A stretch of 35,224 nucleotides of DNA, from NCBI GenBank assembly GCA_028288675.1, contig JAQBNG010000132.1, forward strand, positions 1-35,224, given 5' to 3'. Positions 16,308 to 25,929 of this stretch are shown here, in pieces. How positions within the stretch are numbered: the stretch's first letter is position 1; every line of letters begins with the position of its first letter. The position numbers and the translations under genes are program-made. Origin of the DNA: Flavisolibacter sp. Its GTDB lineage: Bacteria > Bacteroidota > Bacteroidia > Chitinophagales > Chitinophagaceae. Under the pieces are notes generated by a model, which saw nothing but the letters and a program-made list of their open reading frames with translations, made no database searches and was not told where the DNA came from.

Positions 16308-19300
16308 TTAAAAATCTAAGTTCAGGCCTAAGCTATAGATGCGTGGGCGAGGATAAATGTTTCCATCAATACCAAAGTCGCTTGCATTTTCAGGATCTAA
16401 TCCTTTATACTTGGTTATCACTCCTACATTCTGAATACTTCCATTGATACGCAGGGAAGCTTTGTTGCGTAATACGCGGCCAAGGGTATATCCAAGGTTA
16501 ATATTATCAAACCGAAGAAAAGATGCATTCTCAATAAAATAATCAGATAAAAACTGGTTCTGCGAATTGTTTTGGAAGCCTGTTTCCAAATAGCTGACAG
16601 AAGCATTACCAATAAAGCTGATTGGATTTTTTAGTACAGATAAAATTCCGCTACCGGCCCGGTATTGATTGAACATGTAGTTACCTGACATGCCATGAGC
16701 GGTTACCTGCAAACTGAATTTTTTATATACAGCTTGCGTGCTGAAACCAAACAATACATCAGCATCGGGCTTTTTATATAGGTACCGGTCATCGGCATTC
16801 ACCATTCCATCCCTGTTTATGTCTTCATACAAACCTTCAATCGGCTTATCATTCTTATCATAAACCTGCTTGTAAACAAAGAAGGTATTAGGAGAATAAC
16901 CTACAATGTTCTTTCCAATAAAATTACCCGTGGCAATACCAATTCCACCTACATCAATACCTTTAAAATTAGGGTCCTGGTATTTTAAAAGATTAGTGAT
17001 TTTTCTCTTATTATAACCCAGGTTAAAACTTACGTCCCATACAAGGTCCTGGGTTCTTACCGGTGTTGTATTCAAAACAAACTCCACTCCATTTACATCC
17101 ATATTACCCACATTGGTTGTAATACGGTTTACAAAGTTGGCACCTGGCGCTACAGGGACATTGCTTAGCAAATCTTTTGTTTTTTTGACGTAATAATCAA
17201 TTGAACCGGATATCCTGTTATCAAAAAGACCAAAATCTAAACCGATGTTCGTAGTAGCGGTACTTTCCCATTTGATGCTGGCATCATAACCTTCGGGACG
17301 CAAAAAAGTGTAAAAATTATTACCAAACTGGTATTGAGCAGAAGAATTACTAACTGTATAGCGGGTTAAATAAGAATAGTAACCAATACCTTCCTGCTGG
17401 CCGGTTTCGCCCCAGCTTGCCCGTAGTTTTAAATCGCTTATTTTATTAGTGCCTTTAAAGAATTCATCTTTTAACTTCCAGGCTGCTGCTACTGCGGGAA
17501 AATAACCTACCCTTTGGTCTGGTGATAATTTGGAAGAAGCATCTCTGCGTAACGAAGCAGTTATTAAATATTTATCGGCAACAATGAAGTTTACTCTGCC
17601 CAAATACGACTCCAACCGATATTCAGGATTATCAGTGAGGAAAGTAGGCTGAGAATTTTCGATGGTATCTTTTAGCGCAGGCTTTAAACGATCGGATATA
17701 GGACGATAACTAAAAGAAGCAAAATTGGAAACGTTAGTTAAGAACGCCTGGTAGGAATGGCCTACCAAAACATCAAATTTTGTATTTATTGCTTTAATTT
17801 CTTTTGCATAAAACAACTGAACATCAGCCAGCGTATTTCTTTTGCCCTGCTCATAATGTGATTTTCTACCCCCGCTTTTATAATTGGTAGCAGATAAAGA
17901 ATCTACATTGTCATTGCCTTCACCTTTAGTTTTATCTAATCCAAGGTTTAGTAATACATGCAAGTCAGGCAGAAAGTGCAATTTGTAATCTAACTGTACG
18001 TTGCCTATAAAACGATTTACTACTGACCTGTTATCCCTTAAATTAATTAATGAGAGAGGGTTTCTTGTTGCAAGGTCAATCGGGTTGCCGTCGGCCTGTA
18101 ACCACTCGTAAAAACCACCGAATTTATTGGCAGAATAAAGGGGTTGTGTAGGATCGAAAGCTACTGCAGAACCTACCGCACCCTGGTCGGAGAAATTATT
18201 ATTGATCCGGCTGGCCCGTGCATTAACGTTTACAGAAAGGTGATCGTTTAAAAACTTTGGAGACAAGTTCAAGGAAGCAGATAGACGATCGAACTTATTT
18301 TTTAGTAACACACCTTCCTGGTTTAAAAAACCGAAAGAAGCTCTGAACGGAAGCATACCTACCGCACCTGTGGCACTCAAATTATTATCCACTCCAATCG
18401 CTTTACGGTAAATTTCTTTCTGCCAGTTTGTATTTTCCTTACCCAATAAGCTTTTGTAGGTATTACTTCCTGTAGACGCAGCGTCTTTTGTAATTATATC
18501 TCTTACCTGGTCACCAGTTAATACCTCCACTTGTTTTGCAACTTCGCTCAACGAAACCTGGGTATTGAAGTTATAACGCACCTTTCCTCTTGTACCTTTT
18601 TTTGTGGTAACTATAATAACACCATTCGATGCCCTTGATCCATATAATGCAGTGGCAGAAGCATCTTTCAGTACACTTACAGATTCAATGTCATTTGGGT
18701 TAATGGTGCTCAAAAGATTACCCGACCCGGATATACCATTTCCTTCTACAGGCACACCATCAATAACGATCAAAGGTTCGTTGGATGCACTTAAAGAAGC
18801 ACCACCACGAATACGAATCTTACTGCCACCGCCTGCAGAACCGCCACCAGATGTTATCTGCAACCCGGCAACTTTACCTTGCAGCAATTGTTCAGGCGAA
18901 GGAATAAAACCTTTCTGAAAATCTTTAGATGAAACAGCTGTTACCGAACCCGTTAAATCGGCTCTTCTACGGGTACCATAAGCAACCACGACTACTTCAT
19001 TCAAACCTCCGGCAGTAGCCTGCAAGGTGACATTAGCCGAAGCTAGTCCGCTGATAGCCGCTTCATGGTAGCCGTAACCAACAGAGCTAAAAACTAAGGT
19101 TGTAGCAGCAGCCGGAACGGAAAGTGAATAACTGCCATTATCGGCAGTTGTGGTTCCCCTTGAAGACTGGCCCTTTACAGAAACCGATACGCCGGAAATC
19201 CCTCTGCCCGATGAATCAGTCACTTTTCCGGTAACAACTTTGTCCTGGGCCGAACCAATAAAAGAAAGGAGTAAAAACAGCGGTAGCCCAATAGCATTGA

Positions 19301-19319
19301 GCAATTTTCTCACGTTCAT
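16308..19319 (-). CDS. susC: SusC/RagA TonB-dependent outer membrane transporter
   Basis: This is a 1003-residue outer membrane oligosaccharide importer powered by TonB. The ATG at 19319 gives a signal peptide MNVRKLLNAIGLPLFLLLSF ending near SAQ. A TTG nine bases upstream is in frame but less likely. Domains: a carboxypeptidase-regulatory-like beta domain (VVTGKVTDSSGRGISGVSV, about 25-110) and a TonB box-like segment (EVVVVAYGTRRRADLTGSV). The plug (about 115-230) carries the SusC signature SVLKDASATALYGSRASNGV. A 22-strand barrel to the C-terminus ends in YSLGLNLDF, with a terminal aromatic residue as usual. It is the first gene of the susCDEE group, about 150 bp after the regulator gene. 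Confidence 0.97.
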   Translation of the reverse strand: MNVRKLLNAIGLPLFLLLSFIGSAQDKVVTGKVTDSSGRGISGVSVSVKGQSSRGTTTADNGSYSLSVPAAATTLVFSSVGYGYHEAAISGLASANVTLQATAGGLNEVVVVAYGTRRRADLTGSVTAVSSKDFQKGFIPSPEQLLQGKVAGLQITSGGGSAGGGSKIRIRGGASLSASNEPLIVIDGVPVEGNGISGSGNLLSTINPNDIESVSVLKDASATALYGSRASNGVIIVTTKKGTRGKVRYNFNTQVSLSEVAKQVEVLTGDQVRDIITKDAASTGSNTYKSLLGKENTNWQKEIYRKAIGVDNNLSATGAVGMLPFRASFGFLNQEGVLLKNKFDRLSASLNLSPKFLNDHLSVNVNARASRINNNFSDQGAVGSAVAFDPTQPLYSANKFGGFYEWLQADGNPIDLATRNPLSLINLRDNRSVVNRFIGNVQLDYKLHFLPDLHVLLNLGLDKTKGEGNDNVDSLSATNYKSGGRKSHYEQGKRNTLADVQLFYAKEIKAINTKFDVLVGHSYQAFLTNVSNFASFSYRPISDRLKPALKDTIENSQPTFLTDNPEYRLESYLGRVNFIVADKYLITASLRRDASSKLSPDQRVGYFPAVAAAWKLKDEFFKGTNKISDLKLRASWGETGQQEGIGYYSYLTRYTVSNSSAQYQFGNNFYTFLRPEGYDASIKWESTATTNIGLDFGLFDNRISGSIDYYVKKTKDLLSNVPVAPGANFVNRITTNVGNMDVNGVEFVLNTTPVRTQDLVWDVSFNLGYNKRKITNLLKYQDPNFKGIDVGGIGIATGNFIGKNIVGYSPNTFFVYKQVYDKNDKPIEGLYEDINRDGMVNADDRYLYKKPDADVLFGFSTQAVYKKFSLQVTAHGMSGNYMFNQYRAGSGILSVLKNPISFIGNASVSYLETGFQNNSQNQFLSDYFIENASFLRFDNINLGYTLGRVLRNKASLRINGSIQNVGVITKYKGLDPENASDFGIDGNIYPRPRIYSLGLNLDF

Positions 19320-19364
19320 AGCAATCAATTAATTAATGTTTATAAAGAATAGCAGTTTAACTAA

Positions 19365-19381
19365 TGTGTATCGAGGACACA
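19365..19381. promoter_or_regulatory. Possible operator upstream of susC
   Basis: TGTGT (19365-19369) and ACACA (19377-19381) form an interrupted inverted repeat with a TCGA core. It lies 46-62 bp before the susC start codon, in the gap between regulator and susC. A spaced dyad at this position is a reasonable operator candidate for the adjacent NrtR-type regulator. This rests only on symmetry and location. Confidence 0.3.
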
Positions 19382-19468
19382 ATTTTAAATCTTTTTTAAG
19401 ATATTTGAAAGTTTCTTATCAATTTTCTGCGAAATTTTTCTTTGCCTGCCTGAAATAGTTGGATTTCA

Positions 19469-20191
19469 TTAAACAACAAGCCTCTGATCTATATGAAGAG
19501 GAGCCCTTCCATTCTTTTTTAAGCTAGGCCGTGCTTTATATAGTTTACCGGGACGGTGCGGCACATCTTCTTCCATTTCAGCTAAATCAACCAGCCAATC
19601 TTTTACCATTAGTCTTTTTCTGAAGTTTCTTCTATCAAGCTCTATTCCGAGGATAGCTTCGTAAATATCCTGCAGCTCACGCAGGGAAAACTTTTCAGGC
19701 AACAAGTTGAATACAATAGGATGCTCCATTACGGCATCTCTTAATTGTTTGAGACAGGTATCTAAGATTATTTTATGATCAAAAGCCAATTTCTTCAGAC
19801 TATTTACCGGGTGCCAGCTTACATCGTCATGGGTAATTTGAAAATTGCTGCTCTTACTGTTCACTAATGAAAAATAAGCCGTGGTTATTACACGGCCCGA
19901 CGGATGGCGACCAATGTTTCCAAACGTGTGCACTTGTTCTAAATACACATCGTGCAGCCCGGTTCGTTCCTGCAAAACACGGTAGGGTGCCTCTTCCAGG
20001 TCTTCATCCGGGCCTACCAAATCGCCAAGTAAGGAGTATAGGCCTTCAAATTCTTTCAGATCCGATTTAATAAGAAGCACTTTAAGCGCTTTATCCTGAT
20101 AGCTAAAAATTACGCAATCCACCGATACAGCAATGTTGAAAAAATCCTGGTGACTGCGCCGCTCAGTAGCAGCAGTTTTCAATTGTCCCAT
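19469..20191 (-). CDS. NrtR/AraR-type regulator: Nudix-like domain plus winged helix
   Basis: The 240-residue protein has an N-terminal Nudix-fold domain (about 17-150) and a C-terminal winged-helix domain (about 165-240: FSLRELQDIYEAILGIELDR, then NFRKRLMVKDWLVDL). The Nudix box reads GDLVGPDEDLEEAPYRVLQE with RTGL following. Two of the metal-binding glutamates of the REUXEE core are replaced, by V and R. The domain should thus bind a ligand rather than hydrolyse it. Bacteroidetes relatives such as AraR control sugar use. Its start lies 6 bp after the amylase stop, and the SusC gene follows in the same direction. It is therefore most likely the local regulator of the glycan locus. Confidence 0.88.
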   Translation of the reverse strand: MGQLKTAATERRSHQDFFNIAVSVDCVIFSYQDKALKVLLIKSDLKEFEGLYSLLGDLVGPDEDLEEAPYRVLQERTGLHDVYLEQVHTFGNIGRHPSGRVITTAYFSLVNSKSSNFQITHDDVSWHPVNSLKKLAFDHKIILDTCLKQLRDAVMEHPIVFNLLPEKFSLRELQDIYEAILGIELDRRNFRKRLMVKDWLVDLAEMEEDVPHRPGKLYKARPSLKKNGRAPLHIDQRLVV

Positions 20192-20197
20192 GCATGT

Positions 20198-23074
20198 TTA
20201 TTGAAGGGTTAAAGAAATAGTTTTGGTTTTGTCCTTTGTCTGTAGTTTTAAAAAGTAACTCCCCGCTGGCACATTTGGCTTTGATAAAGGGAGTGTTTTA
20301 CTTCCGCTGGTTAAAAAGCCATTGTAAACAGTAGTGATGTATTGCCCAACATTGTTATACAATTCAATTTTTGTACTACCACTTTGCGGCAGTTTTAATT
20401 CAACCGTATAGTTAGCTGTTACCGGGTTTGGATACACTTTAGCTTCCAATGTATTACCGCTCCAAGGAATATTTGCAACCGGTGTAGTAGTGAGATTATT
20501 TACGTTACGGTTTACATACACATGGAATTCTCCAGGCTGAAGTGTAAAGCTTTGCGCTGTTCCGGTAGATGTATGAATAAAATTGCCGAAGTAATCGTAC
20601 CAGGTGCCTGCAGTGGGGAAAGTAACAGAACCGGTTTGCGGTACCACATCAAAATTGCCTATAACCATTACATCAGAAGTATCGTTGGCAGTGGTTAGCT
20701 TAATCCATTTAAAAGCGCCGGCTAAACTCTTTTCAATTGTTGAAGATTGAAATACGTCTTTATACCATTGATGAAAGCGCAGCTTGTTTAACTGGCTGTA
20801 TACATCAAATACATGTTTGCGTCTCTCCTCGTTTTTGTAATCCCAGCGAATGGGTTTCGGATCTAACTTTTTATCGCAATCGCCTCCTTCGCCGTTTGTA
20901 GATAAATAACAGCGGGAATAATCATAGCCAAGTTCACCAAACTGCCAGATCATTTTTGGTCCCGGAATAGTTAGCAGGAAGGCAGCATTAAGCTCCATTC
21001 TTTTTAAAGCAGTAGCCGTATCTTTTATGGTATAACTGCCTGCTGTATTACCATATTTAATGTTTTTGTACGTGATGCGTTCTTCATCATGACTTTCCAT
21101 GAACGTGACCAAATGAGGGTTTGTCCATCCTTTTGTTGTATGAACGCCGCCGTCAAAATTGGAGTTTCCAATGTATCCCATCGATGCTTCCTGGTATTGC
21201 GTCCACACATTGGCCCACAGAAGTAAGCCGTTGTTATCAGCTAACTCTTTTTCCTCTGTATTATCAGCAAAATGTTCCAATATGATGTAGCTGGCCGGAT
21301 CAACTGCTTTGATGGTAGCCGCATAACCGTTTATAATAGCGATACGGCTTGCATCGTAAGCAGAAAAAGTAGCATCATTGGAAGAGGGCTTTTGCGTAAG
21401 CCCTTTTGAAAAATCAACCCGGTAACCATCAACTTTATACTCGGTTATCCAGTGCTGCAATACACGGTTGAAAAAAGATTTCGTGTCGGCGCTTTCATGG
21501 TTAAAATCTTCACCAAAGCCAAAGGCATGAGGCTGAACGGCATTGTACCAGGGGTTATTAGCTGCAGGCCTGTTGTTTTGAGCATCCCAATACAAGCGGG
21601 CCAAAGGCGATGGGCCATACGTATGGTTTAATACAATATCCATAATAACGGCTATACCGTTTTTATGGCAGGTATCAATGAATTCTTTAAGTGTGTTCTT
21701 CGGTCCGTAATATTTATCGGGTGCAAAGTATTGGTAGGTATTATATCCCCAGCTACTATTTCCTTCAAACTCTGTCCAGGGCATTATTTCAACAGCATTT
21801 ATACCTAAGCGCTTTAAATAACTTAGGGTATCCTTTAATGTTTTCCAGTCATGAGCCGTTATAAAATCCCTAACCAGCAGTTCATAAATCACCAATCCTC
21901 TTTTATCCTGTTTGGTAAAATTGCTGACACCCCAATTGTACGTTGGTTGTTGGGTTTGCAATATGCTAACAATACCTGTTTGACCGGCAGGATAAGGTTT
22001 AAGATTAGGATAGGTTGAAGAAGTGATGAAGCCATCATTGAATGGATCTAAAAGTTTTTCCGCATACGGGTCGGCGATTTTTATGGTGCCATCTACTACA
22101 TATTGATAAGCATATTCGGTGCCGGCAATAAGGTTGTTAAGGGCTATCCAAAAGAATTTTCCATCCGGCGTTTTGTTCATGAGCGTTTGGGTCCAATTGT
22201 TAAACTCACCAATAACGCTGGCGTAGCCCTTACCGGGTGCCCGCAGTACAAGGGTTGCCGATGTGCTGCCGGTATAATTAATGCCATCCTGCACACCGGC
22301 AGGTAACGCAGCCACCGGCGAAACAGGGGTACCTATTTGCATCCGCAGTGTATCAGTAGCAAGGGTAGCACTTGAGTTGGTTGCTGATATATACATTGTA
22401 TAAAAACCCGGCGTTGGAAATGACACACTGGTGGCAACTGTATCGGAAGAACCTATCGAACCAGTGTAAATAGTGGAATTCACATCTAACCTATATGTAG
22501 TGGCTCCTGCTATTACTGCTTTAATGGTATAATTTCCTATAGGGTAGCTTGCTTGCTCAGTAACTGGCGTATAGGTAGGTTGCGTAACCGGCTCCACAAA
22601 TCGTATAGCAGCGGCACCAAAGTAAACTGGGATGTACATATCGGACTCATCAGTGTTGGCTTGCTTTTTTGTACCACTGCCGTTACGAAATAGGATGGCA
22701 ATTTTCCTGATGGATTCAGTGGCATCGGTAATGCCAAAGAAGCTGCGCAAGCTACCAGTGATGGTGTACGTCCATTTGTTGTTGCCGATGTAGGTTGCGT
22801 TGGCGGCGACCAGCGTCGTAGCCCAGGTAAACTTACTGTACCGCCAGTCATTGGCACCGCTACTTTTGTTTGTAATAACACCAATATGTACATATACGTC
22901 AGTGGCAGGCGTATAATTCAGTAATCCCCCATTGCCTTTGGTGGCATCCATTGTAATAACCAAAGTTTGAGTGGTATTATTTTCTACAGGGAAAGGCGGT
23001 GTCCAGCTAAGCAGTTGCGAATAGGAAAAAAGCCCGCAACAGGTTGCGATGAGAAGCAGCAGCAATCGTTTCAT
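20198..23074 (-). CDS. Secreted GH13 alpha-amylase with T9SS sorting domain
   Basis: This is a 958-residue extracellular enzyme acting on alpha-glucans. Domains in order: signal peptide (1-19), beta-sandwich modules (about 25-250), a CBM48/E-set-like module (LVLRAPGKGYASVIGEFNNW, about 270-345), then the GH13 barrel from LVIYELLVRDF (about 395). GH13 signatures are DIVLNH (479-484), GYRVDFSKGL with nucleophile D554, ILEHFAD with acid/base E600, and MESHDEER with D663. The C-terminal 75 residues form a Por-type sorting domain (VYPNPVTANYTVELKLPQSG to the end), indicating export by the type IX system. It is followed, 6 bp later, by the Nudix-type regulator. Exact specificity (alpha-amylase, pullulanase-like or branching-type) is uncertain. 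Confidence 0.92.
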   Translation of the reverse strand: MKRLLLLLIATCCGLFSYSQLLSWTPPFPVENNTTQTLVITMDATKGNGGLLNYTPATDVYVHIGVITNKSSGANDWRYSKFTWATTLVAANATYIGNNKWTYTITGSLRSFFGITDATESIRKIAILFRNGSGTKKQANTDESDMYIPVYFGAAAIRFVEPVTQPTYTPVTEQASYPIGNYTIKAVIAGATTYRLDVNSTIYTGSIGSSDTVATSVSFPTPGFYTMYISATNSSATLATDTLRMQIGTPVSPVAALPAGVQDGINYTGSTSATLVLRAPGKGYASVIGEFNNWTQTLMNKTPDGKFFWIALNNLIAGTEYAYQYVVDGTIKIADPYAEKLLDPFNDGFITSSTYPNLKPYPAGQTGIVSILQTQQPTYNWGVSNFTKQDKRGLVIYELLVRDFITAHDWKTLKDTLSYLKRLGINAVEIMPWTEFEGNSSWGYNTYQYFAPDKYYGPKNTLKEFIDTCHKNGIAVIMDIVLNHTYGPSPLARLYWDAQNNRPAANNPWYNAVQPHAFGFGEDFNHESADTKSFFNRVLQHWITEYKVDGYRVDFSKGLTQKPSSNDATFSAYDASRIAIINGYAATIKAVDPASYIILEHFADNTEEKELADNNGLLLWANVWTQYQEASMGYIGNSNFDGGVHTTKGWTNPHLVTFMESHDEERITYKNIKYGNTAGSYTIKDTATALKRMELNAAFLLTIPGPKMIWQFGELGYDYSRCYLSTNGEGGDCDKKLDPKPIRWDYKNEERRKHVFDVYSQLNKLRFHQWYKDVFQSSTIEKSLAGAFKWIKLTTANDTSDVMVIGNFDVVPQTGSVTFPTAGTWYDYFGNFIHTSTGTAQSFTLQPGEFHVYVNRNVNNLTTTPVANIPWSGNTLEAKVYPNPVTANYTVELKLPQSGSTKIELYNNVGQYITTVYNGFLTSGSKTLPLSKPNVPAGSYFLKLQTKDKTKTISLTLQ

Positions 23075-23160
23075 AAATCAGGTTTGCGGACTAAAGATAA
23101 CAGGAATATGTACTTTTCACACATTACAGCAAAAAAAATTTCAGCCCTATTTTTACAGCT

Positions 23161-25311
23161 ATGAACCAGGATAAAGTAAAGGCAGTTCAGCAAACTACTG
23201 TTACACTTCTAAAAAAAATAAAAGAAGAAGATCTTACCACAAAAGATGTTGAAGACCTTAGAGCGGTGCTACGCTTTCATGAACACCGCTATTATATTCA
23301 AAGTGATCCGCTGATCTCTGATTTTGAATATGACAGTTTATATAAAGGATTGGAAGCCCTGGAAGCCGAAGCACCTGACTTGATTGTACCTGACTCTCCT
23401 ACCCAGCGTGTAGCCAAAGGCTTGACGAAAGATTTCCCAAACGTACCCCATTTGGTGCCCATGCTTTCCCTTGACAACTCTTACGATAGCGATGACCTGG
23501 TTGATTTTGACCGCAAGGCAAGAGAGCTAACCAGGCTATCGGAAATTGAATATTGTGTAGAGCCTAAGTTTGACGGTGCCTCAATTTCATTAGTGTATGA
23601 AGGCGATCATTTGGAACGTGGCGCCACCCGTGGCGATGGTGTACATGGCGATGATATTACACCCAACATCAAGCAAATAAGAACCATTCCTTTATCTGCA
23701 AGGTTTAGTGAATACGGCTTGCAAACAGTAGAAATTCGTGGGGAGGTTTTAATTAATAAGAACAACTTCAAAAAGTTTAATGAAGGTCTGGCAGAAGCAG
23801 GTTTAGCACCGCTGGCTAATCCACGCAATGCGGCTGCTGGCACCTTGCGTATAAAAGACCCTGTGGAAGTAAGGCGAAGAAATTTAGAAACCTTTGTCTA
23901 TCACGTTAGCTATTACGTGTTGGATAATGGAAGACAGATGACAGATGACAGTAAAGACATTGATTTAACAAACAGTCCGTCATCCGTCAACTCCCATCTG
24001 TCATCACACTCAGGCACACTGGAAATGCTTTGGGACCTGGGCTTTCGCAGCCCCTCAAAAGAAATGAAGGTGTTGAAAGGCATACAGGCCGTAATAGATT
24101 ATTGCAATGAATTTGAAATAAAGCGTGATGACCTGCCTTACGAAATTGATGGCATGGTGATCAAGGTAAACGATTTTGAACTGCAGGATAAAATGGGCAT
24201 GACCACCCACCATCCCCGGTGGGCCATGGCATTTAAATTTAAAGCACGACAAGCAACGAGTAAACTGCTTCGCATAGAATACCAGGTTGGCAGAACAGGC
24301 AACATAGGCCCGGTGGCTAAAATAGAACCGGTGCATATCGGTGGTGTAATGGTAGGCTCTGTTTCGCTTTTTAATGAAGATGTGATCCGTGAAAAAGATG
24401 TACGCATTGGCGATACGGTTTTGGTGGAAAGAGCCGGTGATGTAATTCCTTACATTGTAAAACCCCTGGTTGAATTACGAGATGGAACTGAACAACCAAT
24501 TGTTTTTCCAAAGTGCTGCCCCTCTTGCGGAGATGAAATTGTACGGCTACCAGATGAAGCTGCGTGGCGCTGTGTAAACATTTCATGCCCGGCGCAGGTG
24601 TTAGAAAGATTGATGCACTTTGCTTCAAAAGATGCGATGGATATCAGAGGGCTGGGTGCTGCTAATATTGAAAAATTTTATAAGTTAGGATTGCTTACTT
24701 CTATTCCACAGGTTTATCAAATAGACTTTGATGCGATTGGTAAAATGGAAGGCTTTGGCGAGAAGTCGATCACCAATTTGCAAACGGCAATCAGCAACTC
24801 TAAAAAGCAACCGCTACACCGTTTAATTTATGCATTGGGTATCCGCTTTGTTGGCGAAACAATGGCGAAAGTATTGGCACATGCGGTCAATCATTTATCT
24901 GAGCTAAAAGATTTTGATGAAGAGAAATTAAAGACGCTGGAAGATGTAGGGCCGAAAGTAGCCAGCAGCATTGTGTTGTTCTTTAATAACGATGATAACC
25001 TGAAAATGCTTGAAGAGCTGGAGGCATTAGGGCTGCAATTGAGAAATGAAAAAAAAGATGGACCTGCGGGTGGTACCGACGGCAGCTTGCATGGACAGAC
25101 GTTTTTGTTTACAGGCACTTTATTAAAATTAAAAAGAAGCGAGGCAGAAGAAATGGTAGAGAAGAACGGCGGTAAGATTGTTTCAGGGGTGAGCAGCAAA
25201 CTCAATTACCTGGTCGTAGGAGAAGAGGCGGGAAGCAAGCTGGAAAAAGCAAAGAAGATTGCAAATATTCGCATCCTTAGCGAAGACCAATTTTTGCAGA
25301 TGATTGGATAG
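23161..25311 (+). CDS. ligA: NAD-dependent DNA ligase LigA
   Basis: LigA seals nicks during replication and repair using NAD+. The 716-residue protein shows the Ia NAD-binding domain (YYIQSDPLISDFEYD), the adenylation lysine in EPKFDG (K136) and RGEVLINK. The OB fold follows (VGRTGNIGPVAKIEPV), then a four-Cys zinc finger (CCPSCGDEI...CVNISCPAQ), helix-hairpin-helix repeats and a C-terminal BRCT domain (GQTFLFTGTLLKLKRSEAEE). Between the adenylation core and the conserved LEMLWDLGF there is an unusual 29-residue stretch (about 256-284). It is rich in Ser/Asp and is encoded by a palindromic heptamer element (23933-24008). The reading frame is preserved, so the enzyme is probably functional. 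Confidence 0.96.
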   Translation: MNQDKVKAVQQTTVTLLKKIKEEDLTTKDVEDLRAVLRFHEHRYYIQSDPLISDFEYDSLYKGLEALEAEAPDLIVPDSPTQRVAKGLTKDFPNVPHLVPMLSLDNSYDSDDLVDFDRKARELTRLSEIEYCVEPKFDGASISLVYEGDHLERGATRGDGVHGDDITPNIKQIRTIPLSARFSEYGLQTVEIRGEVLINKNNFKKFNEGLAEAGLAPLANPRNAAAGTLRIKDPVEVRRRNLETFVYHVSYYVLDNGRQMTDDSKDIDLTNSPSSVNSHLSSHSGTLEMLWDLGFRSPSKEMKVLKGIQAVIDYCNEFEIKRDDLPYEIDGMVIKVNDFELQDKMGMTTHHPRWAMAFKFKARQATSKLLRIEYQVGRTGNIGPVAKIEPVHIGGVMVGSVSLFNEDVIREKDVRIGDTVLVERAGDVIPYIVKPLVELRDGTEQPIVFPKCCPSCGDEIVRLPDEAAWRCVNISCPAQVLERLMHFASKDAMDIRGLGAANIEKFYKLGLLTSIPQVYQIDFDAIGKMEGFGEKSITNLQTAISNSKKQPLHRLIYALGIRFVGETMAKVLAHAVNHLSELKDFDEEKLKTLEDVGPKVASSIVLFFNNDDNLKMLEELEALGLQLRNEKKDGPAGGTDGSLHGQTFLFTGTLLKLKRSEAEEMVEKNGGKIVSGVSSKLNYLVVGEEAGSKLEKAKKIANIRILSEDQFLQMIG
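23933..24008. repeat. Inverted heptamer element inside ligA
   Basis: The left arm has GACAGAT, GACAGAT and GACAGTA in tandem. The right arm, read backwards, has GACAGAT, GGGAGTT, GACGGAT and GACGGAC. The best-paired 16 bases (23937-23952 with 23990-24005) match at 14 positions. The element encodes about 25 extra residues of LigA in frame. Confidence 0.65.
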
Positions 25312-25419
25312 AATGCTTACATGCCAGGGTTTGGGACGATGCCAAGAACAAGAGTCATTTGCGAAGCCTGCGAAAGGACGAAAGAAATAATTATTTTAAC
25401 TCCGATATTAATTAGAAAT

Positions 25420-25838
25420 ATGGCAAGACGAATAATATATACCGTAACAAAATTTGTTCCTCCCGATAGAATAAACGAAGCGGCTTATTTGGACTTAAAG
25501 AATCTATTTTGCATTGATCCGACTTATTTAGTTGAGCCGGGTCATGAAAAACTTTTCAATAAGTTTAAAGGCGAAATTATTGCGGTAATCATAGGAAGTA
25601 TATTTTGGATACTGTCCTTAATTTGTAAATCTGCTTTGGGTTATGGGACTATCGTAGAGATTCTTGAAGCAATCGTTTCTTTCCATTGGCAATAGGTGGT
25701 TTCAGTTTAATTCTCTTAGGACCGAGTTATCTTGGCTATATCGCTGACAAGAGAAAATATTATAAAAAGATGAAAAAAGATTTAATGAAGTCTAAAGATT
25801 ACATAGACTTTCAAAGCTTATTTTATTTTAAAACTTAA
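25420..25838 (+). pseudogene. Small membrane protein, frameshifted
   Basis: From the ATG at 25420 the frame reads MARRIIYTVTKFVPPDRINE and a first hydrophobic helix GEIIAVIIGSIFWILSLI, and hits a stop at 25693. A second phase starting near 25678 continues smoothly as FPLAIGGFSLILLGPSYLGY, a second hydrophobic helix. It ends in a Lys-rich tail before the TAA at 25836-25838. One extra T in the run at about 25679-25682 would join them into a protein of about 139 residues with two membrane segments. An upstream in-frame ATG at 25321 exists but its 33 codons do not look coding. Family not recognised. The break could be natural or an assembly error. Confidence 0.5.
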
Positions 25839-25929
25839 TTCCGGATTGAATGACTGACGTGAAAAAAGTAGGCAGAAAAAACAGCATATGTATGACCTGA
25901 AGCTTGTACAGTTGCCAACTCTATCCTTA

